Virus record (IMG/VR): IMGVR_UViG_3300044825_000303
Span: 1 to 25,880 of that record
Source of the DNA: a virus
Length of the DNA: 25,880 bases
Direction: 5' to 3' (one strand)
Below are positions 1 through 8,378 of the stretch, one piece after another. The position numbers and the translations under genes are program-made. The notes under the pieces are model-generated. The model worked only from the letters and a program-made list of their open reading frames with translations. It was not told the DNA's origin and did no database searches. Each line of letters starts with the position of its first letter. The stretch's first letter is position 1.

Positions 1-65
1 ACATAGTCCGTGCCGTTGAGGTTCGGGATGCAGTCGAGGCGGCTGATGTTCCAGTTGATGTCCAT
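1..65 (-). CDS. Small phage protein, N-terminal fragment (runs off window)
   Basis: Only the first 21 codons are present; the rest lies beyond the left edge. The protein starts MDINWNISRLDCIPNLNG. An AAGGAG ribosome-binding site sits about six bases before the ATG at 65. It lies 10 bases downstream of the tail-fibre gene in the same direction and belongs to the same operon. I recall short phage proteins near tail-fibre genes that begin in this way (W-x-I-x-x-L/M-D/E), but their function is unknown to me and no domain can be judged from 21 residues. Confidence 0.7.
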   Translation of the reverse strand, partial: MDINWNISRLDCIPNLNGTDY

Positions 66-75
66 GCGTTGCTCC

Positions 76-1797
76 TTATGCGTTGGCGATGGTGGTGACG
101 GTGCCGCTGCTGCCGCGATACTTGAGCGCGCCTGCCTCGACATAGAGGATGCCGCCGCCCGTGGGGTTGGTTGTTGGAACGGTCGTCGCGTTGATGATGC
201 CGACGACACGAACGCCGCCGCCAAACTGCGCGTTGCCGATTGAATAATTGCCGTCGCCCGTGACCTGCAACCGCTCGGAGTTGTTCGTGTAGACGCGGAA
301 CGCCGCAGAGGCGTTCGTCGTGCCGACATGCAGGTCGTTCGCGCCGCTCGTCGAGATGGACGCCACGCCCGCGCTGAACACACCGAGGCCCACACGCGCA
401 GCCGCAGCCGTGCCGCCGAGGTTTGAGGTGCCGTTGACCTCAAGGCGCGACCCCGGCGAAGTCGTCCCGATGCCGAGGTTGCCGCTGCTGTCTAGGCGCA
501 TACGCTCGGTGAGCGTGCCTGCGTTTGCCGTGGAAAAGGTCAGCCTTCCGAAGTCGTTCCCAACTTCAGTCGTTGCTGCAATTTGCGCGTTGACAATTGA
601 CCCGCCGTTGCGGAAGAACTGCAACCCTGTTTCGTATCCAGACGCAATATTTGCCGTGACGCGAATGTATGTGTTTGCCGCACCATTGCTTGCGCCAAAA
701 ACTTCTAGCCTTTGGGCAGGCGAACTTGTCCCGATGCCGAGGTTGCCTGCGCTGGTGAGGCGCATACGCTCTGGAGCAACCGTGTTTGCCGCAGCAGAAC
801 CCCCGGCGTACCAAGTCAGAGCGTCAAGATAAACACCAAAACCGGCGACAGAGCCAGTGCTGTCATGTTGCGCGCCCGTCGAACCGTCGCTTTTGATGTT
901 GTATCCACCAACAAAACCGCCGGGGCTTTGGTCTGCAACTCGGTAAAACGAAGCGTTACTCAACCGAAAATTCGTTGCCGCGCTGACATACCCCGCCGTG
1001 TTGATGAGATTTGTGCCGTTGAAGGTCAGCGCACTCCCGCTCGTCGCCGCCTTCGAGCCGTTCAGATACAGCACGCCGTTGGCGGTGCCGCCGGAGAGGG
1101 TGAGCGCACCGCCCACCGTGGTCGCGCCCGTAATCGTCGCCGCACCGCCCACGGACAGCGCAGAGGTGATGGAGACATTGGCACTAAAGCCAGCGTTGCC
1201 GACGATGGTAGCCACGCCGCCGACATAGAGCGACGAAGCGATAGACACATTGGCAAACCGCGCATCACCCGCGCTGTTCAACTGCGAGACGACTTGAAAG
1301 CGCGTGCCGTCATAAACGACCACCACCACCTCGCCGCTCTTGATGTCACCCGCAGCAAGGGCTACAGACCCGTCACGGGTCACAGCCTTTGCGCCGAGCG
1401 AGTCGATGTTCAGCGTCACCGCGCCCGTGTTGTCACCCGCTGCGACGAAGTAGAACATCTGCCCAGCGGCGTAGGCGGCGACCACAGGCGCACCTACCGC
1501 CGTGATGGTGTCCGTCCCAGAGACGCTCGTAAGCAGTTTGGTGACCGTGGACTGCACCTGCGACAGGTTCGCAGAGTCCGTGGCGGCAGACCCCGCCCCC
1601 AGACCCGTGAACTTGTAGGTGGACATCGGGATGTTGGCGGTAACCGTTGTCTGACCGTCCTTCGTAATGGCGGTCGAGAGGCCAGTTGCAAGGTCAGCCG
1701 TCAGGGCGTTGAACGCCGTGGACGAGACTGTCGTACCCGATACGACAGGCTGACCTGCCGTGTTGATGAGGAATGTACCCGAGCCGTTGTAGGACAT
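76..1797 (-). CDS. Tail fibre / receptor-binding protein
   Basis: A 573-residue Gly/Ala/Ser/Thr-rich beta protein, probably the distal fibre that contacts the host. Residues 10-75 (TAGQPVVSGTTVSSTAFNA, then ANIPMSTYKFTGLG) look like the virion-attachment N-terminus of podovirus fibres. Residues 95-172 form a beta segment containing AVTLNIDSLGAKAVT. Residues 185-240 are short beta repeats. ERMRL-x-S-x-GNLGIGT-x-SP occurs at about 343-360 and again at 431-448, exactly 88 residues apart, with a degenerate third copy near 506. The C-terminus (GGGILYVEAGALKYRG, then a short tail) is a plain fibre end; no S74 autocleaving chaperone domain is visible. The start follows an ACAGGAG site that overlaps the stop of the upstream gene. 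The host receptor cannot be inferred. Confidence 0.85.
   Translation of the reverse strand: MSYNGSGTFLINTAGQPVVSGTTVSSTAFNALTADLATGLSTAITKDGQTTVTANIPMSTYKFTGLGAGSAATDSANLSQVQSTVTKLLTSVSGTDTITAVGAPVVAAYAAGQMFYFVAAGDNTGAVTLNIDSLGAKAVTRDGSVALAAGDIKSGEVVVVVYDGTRFQVVSQLNSAGDARFANVSIASSLYVGGVATIVGNAGFSANVSITSALSVGGAATITGATTVGGALTLSGGTANGVLYLNGSKAATSGSALTFNGTNLINTAGYVSAATNFRLSNASFYRVADQSPGGFVGGYNIKSDGSTGAQHDSTGSVAGFGVYLDALTWYAGGSAAANTVAPERMRLTSAGNLGIGTSSPAQRLEVFGASNGAANTYIRVTANIASGYETGLQFFRNGGSIVNAQIAATTEVGNDFGRLTFSTANAGTLTERMRLDSSGNLGIGTTSPGSRLEVNGTSNLGGTAAAARVGLGVFSAGVASISTSGANDLHVGTTNASAAFRVYTNNSERLQVTGDGNYSIGNAQFGGGVRVVGIINATTVPTTNPTGGGILYVEAGALKYRGSSGTVTTIANA
464..770 (-). repeat. Paired in-frame direct repeat inside the tail-fibre gene
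   Basis: The 43-base units at 464-506 and 728-770 share an identical first 20 bases and an identical last 13 bases (37 of 43 overall by hand count). They are 264 bp apart, which is 88 codons, so they encode the repeated ERMRL...GNLGIGT...SP motif in frame. They could support recombination that changes fibre length. Confidence 0.75.
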
Positions 1798-1802
1798 CTG
1801 CC

Positions 1803-3569
1803 TTACTCCTGTTCTTCCGGCGTTGCGCCAAGAACGATACCTTGTGTTGCCAATAAACGCGCCACCGTTTCACGCTCTTGCGGCGTAAAGTTTCGGCGTA
1901 TCTTGCGTTGGACATTACGCAGCGCAACTTGAGGTGCGGTGCGACCAACAAGAACATCACGCGCCACATCGCCTGCCGCGTTCCGAAGATAAGGCAACGC
2001 AGCCGCACCAGTAAACGCACCCGCAGCAAGCGCACCGGGAAGCCCGCCAAAAGTAGCAGCAGCACCGCCCGCACCAACAACAGGTGCAGCAGTCAACATC
2101 AATCGACCCGTCTGCGGCTGGCGGTTCTCAAACACTTCTCGACCCGCAGAAGCGATGTTACGCATCCGACCGCCGCCCGCAGCGTAGCCCATGCGCGACT
2201 GCGCCCCTTGCCGCACTTCCTGCGAGAATTGCGCGGGGGTAAACCCACCTTCCCTGTCGCCAGCGCGGAACAACGCGCCCTCGACAACTTTGAAGTTGCC
2301 GTACTTGCCATCAATAGCGCGAATCTGCCGCATTACATCGGGCGGCAACTGCGATTCCAATGCTTCCGTCACGCGCTTTTCAGCACTTTCGAGCATATCC
2401 GCAGCCTCAAACGGCGCGTTCTTGTTTTGGCGAAGGTCACGCGCTTTGGCGCGGATGCGCGACCGCAGCGCAAACAGGTCATCGCTCTGCAACTGCCGCC
2501 CACGCAGCGCACTCCACTCGTTTGCCAAAAACGAATTGGCGTACTTGCGCGAAGCATCATCACCAAACGCCCTAGCAGGAACCTTCAACGCGTCAGACAG
2601 CGGGACATCCTTTCCCTGCATCCGCATGATGCGCGGAGAAACGGGGAATCCTTTACCGACCTCATACGCTTTGTCATAAGCGTCAATCAGGTCACGAAAC
2701 ATAGCCTGCGGGTCTTGGCGCGGCTGCATCGTAAAGCCGGGAGGGGCGGCTTCTTGTGCAATCAAGTTCTGCGTCTGCGTCCACCCGCGCTCGCGCGCGG
2801 CTTTGATGCGTGGGCCAATCCCCGGTATCGCCATCATGGCTTCTTCAATCTGTCCGTAGGTGCTTTCGGGCTGCATCTGCCCCGGCGTAAGGTCAACGCC
2901 GCGCTCGGTCAGCCTTCGCGCAGCAGGGGTCATGTCGCGCCCGGTCGCAAGCATCTGCGCCATGCGCTTTGCAGACGGCAACGCACCACCCGTAGCCGCG
3001 CCCACGCCAAGCCCCATAAGGCGCTCGCTGCTTTCGGTTGAAGGGTCATCAGGCCCAGCAGCCACAGCGCCCTGCACGCCGCCTTCCGTGACACCAGCCA
3101 ACACGCCACGCGGGGCCATGCCCATGCGCGTAGCCATGCCGCCAACGCCCATGCCGACAGGAAGCAACATTCCAGTCTCTCCAGCGAAGGCTCCAACATT
3201 GCCGGGAAACTGTCCCGTGATGGGAGCCGCCTCTTTCTGCGCTTCACGGACGCGCTCGGGAGAGGTCACCCCAAGCATTTCGGCAAGGTTTAACCCGATG
3301 TTGCGCGCACCAAGCCCGAAACCGTAACGGAACTTTTCCATTCCAGATAGCGGACGCATCGCGCCAGTATCACGGTCAACCGTAAACGGAGTCGGGCCAC
3401 GCGCTTCAGCAGAGGGCTGTGCTGCGGTTGTATGTGTCATCGCGGCAGCGGCGGGGCTACCCGCTTGGATTGGTGCAGACTCAAGCGGAACCCACTCCCC
3501 GTTGCGCCGGATGAGTTGCTCCCCAGTTTTCTTGTGCCGTCCGATGGTGCCTTCTTTGATTTCAGCCAT
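1803..3569 (-). CDS. Putative internal virion / DNA-ejection protein (588 aa)
   Basis: Residues 1-75 are polar with a basic patch. Residues 120-200 are Gly/Ala/Met-rich with hydrophobic stretches. Residues 218-275 carry RGVDLTPGQ, AIPGIGPRIKAARERG and a Q/N-rich continuation, a pattern I associate with podovirus virion proteins that enter the cell with the DNA. Residues 340-440 are helical and charged. Residues 488-528 form a long Ala/Gly hydrophobic segment that could be membrane-active. The ATG at 3569 overlaps the upstream TAA by one base (TAATG) and has a GAGGTG site. It sits between the tail fibre and two other large internal-protein candidates, the usual place for ejection proteins. The role is inferred from composition, motif and position. 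Confidence 0.6.
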   Translation of the reverse strand: MAEIKEGTIGRHKKTGEQLIRRNGEWVPLESAPIQAGSPAAAAMTHTTAAQPSAEARGPTPFTVDRDTGAMRPLSGMEKFRYGFGLGARNIGLNLAEMLGVTSPERVREAQKEAAPITGQFPGNVGAFAGETGMLLPVGMGVGGMATRMGMAPRGVLAGVTEGGVQGAVAAGPDDPSTESSERLMGLGVGAATGGALPSAKRMAQMLATGRDMTPAARRLTERGVDLTPGQMQPESTYGQIEEAMMAIPGIGPRIKAARERGWTQTQNLIAQEAAPPGFTMQPRQDPQAMFRDLIDAYDKAYEVGKGFPVSPRIMRMQGKDVPLSDALKVPARAFGDDASRKYANSFLANEWSALRGRQLQSDDLFALRSRIRAKARDLRQNKNAPFEAADMLESAEKRVTEALESQLPPDVMRQIRAIDGKYGNFKVVEGALFRAGDREGGFTPAQFSQEVRQGAQSRMGYAAGGGRMRNIASAGREVFENRQPQTGRLMLTAAPVVGAGGAAATFGGLPGALAAGAFTGAAALPYLRNAAGDVARDVLVGRTAPQVALRNVQRKIRRNFTPQERETVARLLATQGIVLGATPEEQE

Positions 3570-4879
3570 TACTGCACCTCAACATCTTCGTCGGCAATCT
3601 TTTTGCGCGGACGATAGTTTGGGTTGGTGATGACAGTACCAACATCCAACCCGCGAGTCTCGGCAATCGTGGAGTATTCGCCCGCGTACTGACGAATTTT
3701 TGCGTCAGCGGCCCGCTCGTACAACTTGGCAAGGTCGGCAATCTGATTGATTGCGCTTACATCAAGCGGCTTGCCTTCCATGATGCGGGCAATATAGTTT
3801 CTGGCGCGAGCCTCAAGCCCTTGCGCCTCAACTACGCGATTGAACTCGCCCTCACGCACGACCGAAGTAGGGTCAAGAAATTTGTTAAGCAAGATAACCA
3901 GCGACTGCTGCGGAATTGCCGCAATCGCCTTTGCGTCGTTGCCGTAATTTTTGAAAATGTCTGTAATTTTTTGCGTTTCGGCAAGTTGCGCCCTAAACGG
4001 CGCGGTGATTTCTTCAAAATCGCCACGCAACTTATCTTCGGCTCGCCACATAGCAGATTCGCTTGGGCCTTTTGACGCGGCATCACGCACGACCACATCA
4101 GGACGCTTGGCCGCAGCAATGCGCCCTTGCTGTGCCTCATAACCGGGAATATCTACAAACTTGCCTTGCGCGGCATCCCACATCATGCCGCCCTCCGTGG
4201 TAGGGGCTTTAACGGGCTGCTCGCGCAGTTTCAACACGCCAAAGTTGCCCGTGCGCTGATACTCCGCAAGGCTTTCGGGCGTAAAGTCAGCAGGGCTGAC
4301 CGCGCCGATTTCGGGCCGTTGCGGCTGCATCGCCGCGTACTGCATCTGCCCGATTTTCTGCACAAGCGGGTTCTGGCTAGTCAGCACGCCCTCAAGGGCA
4401 AGCGCACGCCGCTGGCCTTGCGTCAGATTGCCATAGCGCGACAACTGCACCTGCGGGGCTTCCATCGGCGGGGGTGCGCCAACGTCGATTTGAGCAGGGG
4501 CCGTGATGCGACCGCCCTCCAACTGTGGCGCGGTGACGGTCGGAGTACCCATCGGCATATCCGGCTGCTTGGCCTCCGTGACGGTATCTTCCTCCGTCAA
4601 TGCTTTGAGGAACTGGCGCGCCTCTCGCGTTTGCGCCTCTTGTGCGCTCTCCTCGGCTTCCTCGGCCTTGCGTGCGCCACGGGCGGCGAGGAACGCTTGC
4701 AGACCCTGCACCAGAGGCGCAGCGGCGGGGATGGGGGCGTTCTGGATGTCACCCGGTTGGTATGCCTGCTGCGCCATCAGTTCAGCCATACGGCGGCGAC
4801 GGCGCGCCTCGGCGGCTTGCCGCTGGTACTCGTTGGGCAAAACGAAGGTCGAGACTGTTTCGTAGCGTCCGTCAGCCAT
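3569..4879 (-). CDS. Putative internal virion protein with LDPTSVVREGEF motif
   Basis: A 436-residue protein when started at MADGRYETV (ATG 4879), which has a GGGAGG site nine bases upstream and overlaps the end of the previous gene by 8 bases. An in-frame ATG at 4906 would add nine residues but has no clear ribosome-binding site. The N-terminus has an Arg-rich amphipathic helix (AEARRRRRMAEL). Residues of roughly 85-190 are low-complexity, Pro/Gln-rich. The C-terminal third is helical and contains LDPTSVVREGEF followed by a segment ending PNYRPRK. I recall that motif from large phage virion proteins, where it marks a structural domain. A role in genome ejection or the internal core is inferred from its neighbours. 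Confidence 0.6.
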   Translation of the reverse strand: MADGRYETVSTFVLPNEYQRQAAEARRRRRMAELMAQQAYQPGDIQNAPIPAAAPLVQGLQAFLAARGARKAEEAEESAQEAQTREARQFLKALTEEDTVTEAKQPDMPMGTPTVTAPQLEGGRITAPAQIDVGAPPPMEAPQVQLSRYGNLTQGQRRALALEGVLTSQNPLVQKIGQMQYAAMQPQRPEIGAVSPADFTPESLAEYQRTGNFGVLKLREQPVKAPTTEGGMMWDAAQGKFVDIPGYEAQQGRIAAAKRPDVVVRDAASKGPSESAMWRAEDKLRGDFEEITAPFRAQLAETQKITDIFKNYGNDAKAIAAIPQQSLVILLNKFLDPTSVVREGEFNRVVEAQGLEARARNYIARIMEGKPLDVSAINQIADLAKLYERAADAKIRQYAGEYSTIAETRGLDVGTVITNPNYRPRKKIADEDVEVQ

Positions 4880-5147
4880 TCTCAAACCCTCCCCGGTCGG
4901 GGCCACCCTGCGGGTTGGTCATCCCCGGCGACTTCGGCATCTTGGGGTACTGGCGCAGGAACTGACGGGGCGCACGGTTCACATCCGCAGCGTTCTGCGG
5001 GGGCGTGTACTGCATATCCGTCTGCGCCCCTGCGTTGTTGCTGATTTGCTGGCTCTGGCCCTGCATCTGGAGCATCCGCGCCATGCGCTGACCACGACCG
5101 CCGTTCATGGTTGGGGGAGCGTTAAAAGACTGATATGGAGTTCTCAT
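4872..5147 (-). CDS. Small Gln/Pro/Asn-rich hypothetical virion protein
   Basis: A 91-residue hydrophilic protein, rich in Gln, Pro, Asn, Met and Arg, with no predicted membrane segment or recognisable domain. The ATG at 5147 shares a base with the stop of the 941-residue gene (TAATG), and its own end overlaps the next gene by 8 bases, so it is translationally coupled on both sides. Its composition resembles disordered tails of internal virion proteins. It could be an assembly factor or a small virion component; function unknown. Confidence 0.6.
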   Translation of the reverse strand: MRTPYQSFNAPPTMNGGRGQRMARMLQMQGQSQQISNNAGAQTDMQYTPPQNAADVNRAPRQFLRQYPKMPKSPGMTNPQGGPDRGGFENG

Positions 5148-7972
5148 TATCCACCAAATCCTTTACCGAAGAAGCCACCACCCGCCGCCGCGCCTGCCGC
5201 ACCAGCAAGGCTACCGTACAGCCCCATGCGGGCGTTGTATGCGCCAACTTGGTTTTGGTAGTTCTGTTGCGCGAAATTGCCCGCCGCCTGCGTAGCGCCG
5301 AAGATGGGAGCCGCCCCAACCTCTGCGCCCTGATAGGCTTGGAACTGCGGCATCTGCACTTGCGCGCCACCCATGATGGCGGCAATCTCGTTAAGCGGCT
5401 GCGAGCGCAACGCCAACTGTTCTTGTATCGCCGCCTGTCGCTGCGCGTTAAGGAAGTTCGCCGCTGCTTGCGCTTGGTTGAACCCTTGCGCTTGGAGAGC
5501 CGCTTGCGCCTGCGCCTGCTGCAACGCCGCCTGTTGGTTCTGCGCGAGGGCGGCATTGTAAAGCCCCGCGATGTCCATGTTCTGCCCGAACTGCTGTGCC
5601 GCAGCCGTGTTGTACGCACCCGCCGCGCCGATACCCTGTTGGAAGTTCTGCGCGATGGCACGGTTAACGGCTTCCTGCGCTGCCTGTCCAGTCTGGAACG
5701 AGGCCATTTGCGCCTCGCGCCCGAATTCACCCGCCGCAAGCCGCTGCGCGAACTGCTGCGCCTGTGCTTGGTTGGCAAACTGACCCGACTGAAGCGCAAT
5801 CTGCGCGTTTTGGGCGATAGCAGCGTTCTGCGCTTGTTGCGCCTGCTGACCCATCTCAAATTGCTGACCCGTCAGCGCAGCACCAACCTGCGTTCCCGTA
5901 ACAGCCTGACCAAACCGCTGCGCTTGCGCGGCCCGTGCAGCCTCGTCAACCGCCATGGCTTGCTGGAAGTTCTGCGCCATCGCTGCGTTTTGTGCTTGTT
6001 GTGCCTGTTGCGCCGTCTGGAACGCTGCTAACTGACCCTGCCGCCCAAACTCACCCGATGCCAACCGCTGCTGGAAGTTCTGCGCTTGCGCTTGATTCGC
6101 CATCGCCTGCGCGGCCTGCGCTTGACCGAAGTTTTGCCCGATGGCCTGATTGCCCGCCGCTTGACTCTGAAGGGCCGCTTGGAACGCCGCCAACTGCGCC
6201 TCGTTGCCGAACTGCCCCGCCTGCGCCCGCTGCCCGAAAGCCTGCTGCTGCGCTTGGTTCTCCGCAGCCTGACGCGCCAAAGCGTTCTGGAAGTTCTGCT
6301 GCGCTGCCGCGTTCTGCGCTGCCGTGGCCTGTTGCCCCGCGCCAAAGCCCGCCAGAGCCGCTTGGTTAGCAAAGCCACCCAATGCCTGTGCCTCGCCTAG
6401 CCCCTGCTGACGAGCCGCCATATCGAGGCTCAAGCCCTGTAGCGCGGCTTGCGTCCGCAGGTCGTTTTCGCGTTGCGCCTGCTCTTGAACAGCGGCGTTG
6501 TACGCCTCGCCGCCGCGCACCAGACCCTGATTGGCGAGTTGGGTCTCCAATTGCGCCCGCTGACGCTGCAACTGCGGCTCAAGGCGCGACATGATGGCTT
6601 GCTGCGCCGTCATACCCGCGTTAACGGGCATCGCGGCGAGTTGTGAGGTGTCCAACTGGCCTTGAAGTGTCGGGGCGGCAGGGCCACCCTGCATCGCCGC
6701 AGCAGCCTCCGGCGCACGGGCCACATCGCCCACGCCTGTTAGGTCGTACTGACCGCGAAGCGACGGCGCGCTTACGCCGCCTTGCGCTGCGCCGAACGCA
6801 CCGCCGCCCGGCCCACCGCCCGCCATGCCAAGACCGGAGGTGTCGAGCGTGGATGCGCCGATGCCCGAAGGCCCGCCTTGCGCCATCCCAAACTGCCCCG
6901 GCGTAACATTGACTTGCGCTCCGCCGACACCAGACAGGTTTAACCCTTGCAGCGTTCCCGCCGCTGGGCCACCCTGCGCCGTGCCGAACTGGCCCACCCC
7001 CGTCTGCACAGGGGCAAGGCCGGAGGTGTCCAAACCGCCGAACTGCACGCCAGCGGGGCCACCCGCAGCCATGCCGTACTGCCCCGCCGTGGGGCCGAAG
7101 TTGACCGGGAGCGCGGATACATCAGCCCTTGCTTCACCGCGCAACTCGGGAAGGGTCGGCAGGTTGCCGTAGCCGCCAAAGTTGAACTGCTGCGCGGGTA
7201 TGCCTTGCGGGGTGAAGTTCGTGGCGTAAATGTCCGACACGCGCCCGATGGCTTGTTCGCCAAGACCGGACAGCGCACGCTCAACGCGCTGCTGCGCCTC
7301 AAGGGTCGCCTGCGCCTCGGGGGTGAGATATTGCTCAATCGTTGGGGTGTCCAAGTCCACCATCTCGGTGAACATTTCGCGCGTGGGCATTACATCGCCC
7401 ATGTACCCGCCGCCATAGCCCTGCGCTGCACGGTTTGCCGCTCCCGGCCCCATGCCAGACGCATCAATGCGGTTGCCGCCGATAAGCATAGCGGTCGGAA
7501 CCTGCGCGCCTGACGGCAGCGTGGTGAAGTCAGCGCGGTTCTGCGTGTACTCGCGGCCATCGTCCAGCCCCAACGCTTCGCGCCGACCAACGGGCATACC
7601 ACCTTGCTTCATGTCGCCGTACAAACCTTCGCCAACGCGCGCGGTTTCGTCACCCGTCGTGGGCTGGAACGCGCCACCGCCCGTATCAATCGGAGCGCTT
7701 TGGGGCGGCGTTCCGGTCGGCGGTGCGCCCGTGGGAGGTGCGCCGGGAGCCTGCGGGTTACGCGCACGCCAGTCTGCCATCGCGGCGTTGTAGGCGTTCA
7801 TGTTGAACTGCGGGCGACCGAAGGTCACGCGCTGCCCGCCAAGCGGGGTGATGACATTGGGGTTCGACAGCCGCGCCGTGAGCCGCGCTGCCTCTAGGTT
7901 GGCGATGCCCTGCTGCTGTGCCGCACCCGCGTAGTCAGGTGCTGGCGGCGGTGCTGGTGATTTTTTGCCCAT
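5147..7972 (-). CDS. Large repetitive internal virion / DNA-transfer-like protein (941 aa)
   Basis: Starts MGKKSPAPPPAPDYAGAA, an N-terminus I recognise from podovirus internal or tail-tip proteins. Residues 30-60 include LSNPNVITPLGGQRVTFG. Residues 70-100 are Pro/Gly linkers. Residues 297-450 are Gly-rich imperfect repeats of 30-33 residues built on Q-[YF]-G-x-A-x-G-G-P and LDTSG. Residues 461-530 are a charged helical segment (RLEPQLQRQRAQLETQLANQ). Residues 525-794 are five Ala/Gln-rich copies with an exact 54-residue period. The C-terminus (LNEIAAIMGGAQVQMPQF, then a Gly/Ala tail with GGGFFGKGFGG) is typical of this protein type. It overlaps the acetyltransferase gene by 38 bp. Most likely a virion protein spanning or exiting the tail, but a structural fibre is also possible. 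Confidence 0.65.
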   Translation of the reverse strand: MGKKSPAPPPAPDYAGAAQQQGIANLEAARLTARLSNPNVITPLGGQRVTFGRPQFNMNAYNAAMADWRARNPQAPGAPPTGAPPTGTPPQSAPIDTGGGAFQPTTGDETARVGEGLYGDMKQGGMPVGRREALGLDDGREYTQNRADFTTLPSGAQVPTAMLIGGNRIDASGMGPGAANRAAQGYGGGYMGDVMPTREMFTEMVDLDTPTIEQYLTPEAQATLEAQQRVERALSGLGEQAIGRVSDIYATNFTPQGIPAQQFNFGGYGNLPTLPELRGEARADVSALPVNFGPTAGQYGMAAGGPAGVQFGGLDTSGLAPVQTGVGQFGTAQGGPAAGTLQGLNLSGVGGAQVNVTPGQFGMAQGGPSGIGASTLDTSGLGMAGGGPGGGAFGAAQGGVSAPSLRGQYDLTGVGDVARAPEAAAAMQGGPAAPTLQGQLDTSQLAAMPVNAGMTAQQAIMSRLEPQLQRQRAQLETQLANQGLVRGGEAYNAAVQEQAQRENDLRTQAALQGLSLDMAARQQGLGEAQALGGFANQAALAGFGAGQQATAAQNAAAQQNFQNALARQAAENQAQQQAFGQRAQAGQFGNEAQLAAFQAALQSQAAGNQAIGQNFGQAQAAQAMANQAQAQNFQQRLASGEFGRQGQLAAFQTAQQAQQAQNAAMAQNFQQAMAVDEAARAAQAQRFGQAVTGTQVGAALTGQQFEMGQQAQQAQNAAIAQNAQIALQSGQFANQAQAQQFAQRLAAGEFGREAQMASFQTGQAAQEAVNRAIAQNFQQGIGAAGAYNTAAAQQFGQNMDIAGLYNAALAQNQQAALQQAQAQAALQAQGFNQAQAAANFLNAQRQAAIQEQLALRSQPLNEIAAIMGGAQVQMPQFQAYQGAEVGAAPIFGATQAAGNFAQQNYQNQVGAYNARMGLYGSLAGAAGAAAGGGFFGKGFGG
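5591..6400 (-). repeat. Five tandem 162-bp (54-aa) repeats in the virion protein gene
   Basis: Codons 525-794 of the 941-residue protein. Aligning phenylalanines 543, 597, 651, 705 and 759, and positions 525, 579, 633, 687 and 741, shows an exact 54-residue spacing with no insertions. The consensus around the first set is F-Q-x-x-x-x-x-Q-x-A-x-N-x-A-x-x-Q-N-F-Q. Around the second it is F-G-Q-R-x-A-x-G-x-F-G-x-x-A-Q. A sixth degenerate copy starts at F795. Confidence 0.8.
6625..7084 (-). repeat. Imperfect Gly-rich repeats (30-33 aa) in the same gene
   Basis: Codons 297-450. Aromatic-Gly units (QYG, QFG, QFG, AFG) occur at residues 299, 329, 361 and 393. Each is followed by an A-x-G-G-P/V step, then LDTSG, LNLSG, LDTSG or YDLTG. 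The spacing varies (30, 32, 32), unlike the exact 54-residue array that follows. Confidence 0.7.
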
Positions 7973-8378
7973 AACGGTGTCCTAAAAAACGACACGCATC
8001 GCGTGTCATGGTCAGGAAAACAACATCACCGTCGGTGTCGGCGTCTTTGATTCGCGCTTCCTCGGTGAAACCCATTTTACGCACAAGCGACAACGCTTTC
8101 GCGTTCTTGCTTCCCACAGGGGCGATGATTTTGTCAACCCCACAGACATTGAACGGATAGTCGAAAATGGCGGCGATGTAAGCCGGGGTTAAGCGGTCAA
8201 GGAACGCGATGTGGCAGACGATGCTGCGCCCGTTCCAGTTCTCGTAGACCACGCCGCAGACCAACTCATCGCCCTTACGCAGCCCGATGGCGTTGGAGCG
8301 TTCAGCGTGATACCCGCCGCCCGTGATGTCGCATACCCATTCGCCCACATCGGGGCCGCTTGTTATATGCCAGCCCAT
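7935..8378 (-). CDS. GNAT-family N-acetyltransferase-like protein
   Basis: A 147-residue protein. Residues 37-45 (DELVCGVVY) and 52-60 fit the central GNAT strands. Residues 83-108 contain IIAPVGSKNAKALSLVRKMG, in which N92-A-K-A-x-x-L-x-x-K-x-G-F is the usual final helix and strand that close the acetyl-CoA site. The family transfers an acetyl group from acetyl-CoA to an amine; the substrate is unknown. The gene overlaps the nozzle gene by 16 bp and the next gene by 38 bp, so it is embedded in the tail module. I recall GNAT-like proteins at similar places in other short-tailed phages. The Q/R-x-x-G-x-G/A pyrophosphate loop is poorly conserved, so catalytic activity is uncertain. Confidence 0.7.
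   Translation of the reverse strand: MGWHITSGPDVGEWVCDITGGGYHAERSNAIGLRKGDELVCGVVYENWNGRSIVCHIAFLDRLTPAYIAAIFDYPFNVCGVDKIIAPVGSKNAKALSLVRKMGFTEEARIKDADTDGDVVFLTMTRDACRFLGHRYGQKITSTAAST

Noticed and set aside
76-1797. Diversity-generating retroelement acting on the tail fibre
   Set aside because: No reverse transcriptase, template repeat or adenine-variable repeat was found in the window; the repeats here are ordinary motif duplications.
712-1932. 406-codon plus-strand open frame
   Set aside because: Antisense to the tail-fibre and ejection-protein genes; Arg/His/Cys-rich translation with no domain. A G+C-rich shadow frame.
1878-3041. 387-codon plus-strand open frame
   Set aside because: Antisense to the 588-residue virion protein; Arg/Ser/Thr-rich shadow without motifs.
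5591-6400. CRISPR-like array
   Set aside because: The 162-bp period is coding and in frame, with no repeat-spacer structure; it is a protein repeat.
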